Source of the DNA: Bacillota bacterium | GTDB lineage: Bacteria > Bacillota_A > Clostridia > Lachnospirales > Lachnospiraceae | Assembly: GCA_023443925.1 (NCBI GenBank) | Contig: JAEZSL010000159.1 | Span: forward strand, 1 to 5,187 | Reading direction: 5' to 3' | Length of the DNA stretch: 5,187 nt | In this document: positions 4,796 to 5,187 of the stretch, in pieces | Position numbering within the stretch: the stretch's first letter is position 1 | Layout: each line of letters begins with the position of its first letter | The notes under the pieces: model-generated | The model's database searches: none | The model's input: the letters and a program-made list of their open reading frames with translations, nothing else | Told to the model about the DNA's origin: nothing | Program-made: the position numbers and the translations under genes

Positions 4796-5187
4796 TCAGT
4801 TAGAACTCTTATATCTTTTCCATTCCAACAAACTATTCAAAAATGAGCTAAGAAATAAGGTGAAACATATAAGTGTTTCTGGTTGAGCAAAAATATAGGT
4901 AATAAGCTTTCTGGATATAATTAGTAAATATACTACAACTACTAGGGTTGCCACCCCATCTACAACTACTCTATGAATCGAGTAAACTTCCAGCCTAATA
5001 TGTTGGCGAAAAAAAAGTAAAAGTCCTAAACTACAAGGAAAGAGCAGTCTCATTACCATAATTGGGTATAGATAAGTATAATATTGTCGATTAAGTTGAG
5101 TATAATATTTTATTAATTCAATACCACCAATCAATATAATCAGGCATGCTAATGTAAACAAAAAGAAGAGAAGTGTATTCTTTTTCA
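4796..5187 (-). CDS. Small multi-pass membrane protein, 5'-partial
   Basis: The minus-strand frame is open to the window edge and stops at TGA 4796-4798. An internal TTG at 5159-5161 could start a 121-aa product. However, the frame continues upstream as KKNTLLFFL, and the two bases before it are TG, so an ATG may lie one base beyond the window, giving about 130 aa and a typical MKKNTLLFF-type membrane N-terminus. About four hydrophobic segments are visible: the N-terminal one (LLFFLFTLACLIILIGG), one around YPIMVMRLLFPCSLGLLLFF, one around VVDGVATLVVVVYLLII and one around ICFTLFLSSFLNSLL. The positively charged end WKRYKSSN would probably be cytoplasmic. I do not recognise a family. It converges on the island genes and may belong to the neighbouring region. 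Confidence 0.65.
   Translation of the reverse strand, partial: KKNTLLFFLFTLACLIILIGGIELIKYYTQLNRQYYTYLYPIMVMRLLFPCSLGLLLFFRQHIRLEVYSIHRVVVDGVATLVVVVYLLIISRKLITYIFAQPETLICFTLFLSSFLNSLLEWKRYKSSN

Noticed and set aside
4741..4825. Minus-strand peptide-like run (GKDIRVLTETVYAGM, then VLTAVRFKR and stop) overlapping the end of the membrane-protein gene in another frame
   Set aside because: It reads like protein, but is only about 26 codons, is preceded by a stop in frame, and overlaps a longer open frame; not enough to call a remnant.

Overview
The window looks like an accessory (genomic island) segment of an AT-rich Firmicute, most likely a gut-type Clostridia/Lachnospiraceae relative. The basis is the low GC content, strong AGGAG-type ribosome binding sites, TTG starts and the kinds of mobile-element debris present. 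This taxonomic call is an inference and rests on no database match.

Layout, left to right. (1) Positions 1-124 hold a tandem array of about 22-bp CCGGAA..GTGGCTC units ending in CACA, which resembles the multi-repeat terminus of an IS21-family insertion sequence. (2) A TTG-started gene (180-986) encodes a zinc-ribbon plus HEPN-type protein with an RNSIIH motif. (3) From 1086 to 4080 lie three copies (A, B, C) of a short sequence that reads like the last codons and stop of a 23S rRNA uracil-C5-methyltransferase gene (rlmD/rumA type). They divide the region into two small cargo segments. Segment A-B carries a DUF6429-like gene and a HEPN/Toprim-associated gene. Segment B-C carries one gene for a 329-aa protein with an N-terminal hydrophobic helix and a central repressor-like HTH. 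(4) After copy C there is a decayed C-terminal fragment of an IS66 transposase with several in-frame stops. (5) A non-coding stretch with inverted repeats follows, then a minus-strand gene for a small multi-pass membrane protein that runs off the right edge.

The most interesting points are these. The repeated rlmD-end sequences look like attachment sites left by successive integrations at one gene end, with defence-like cargo and no integrase visible between them. The HEPN/Toprim gene appears to have lost its true start: a well-placed RBS and ATG at 1596 open a family-like N-terminus that is broken by a TAA at codon 4, and the frame is then open to 2750. Together with the HEPN/zinc-ribbon gene and the HTH protein, the window has the look of a decaying defence island built by repeated insertion. 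None of the cargo functions can be proven from sequence alone.
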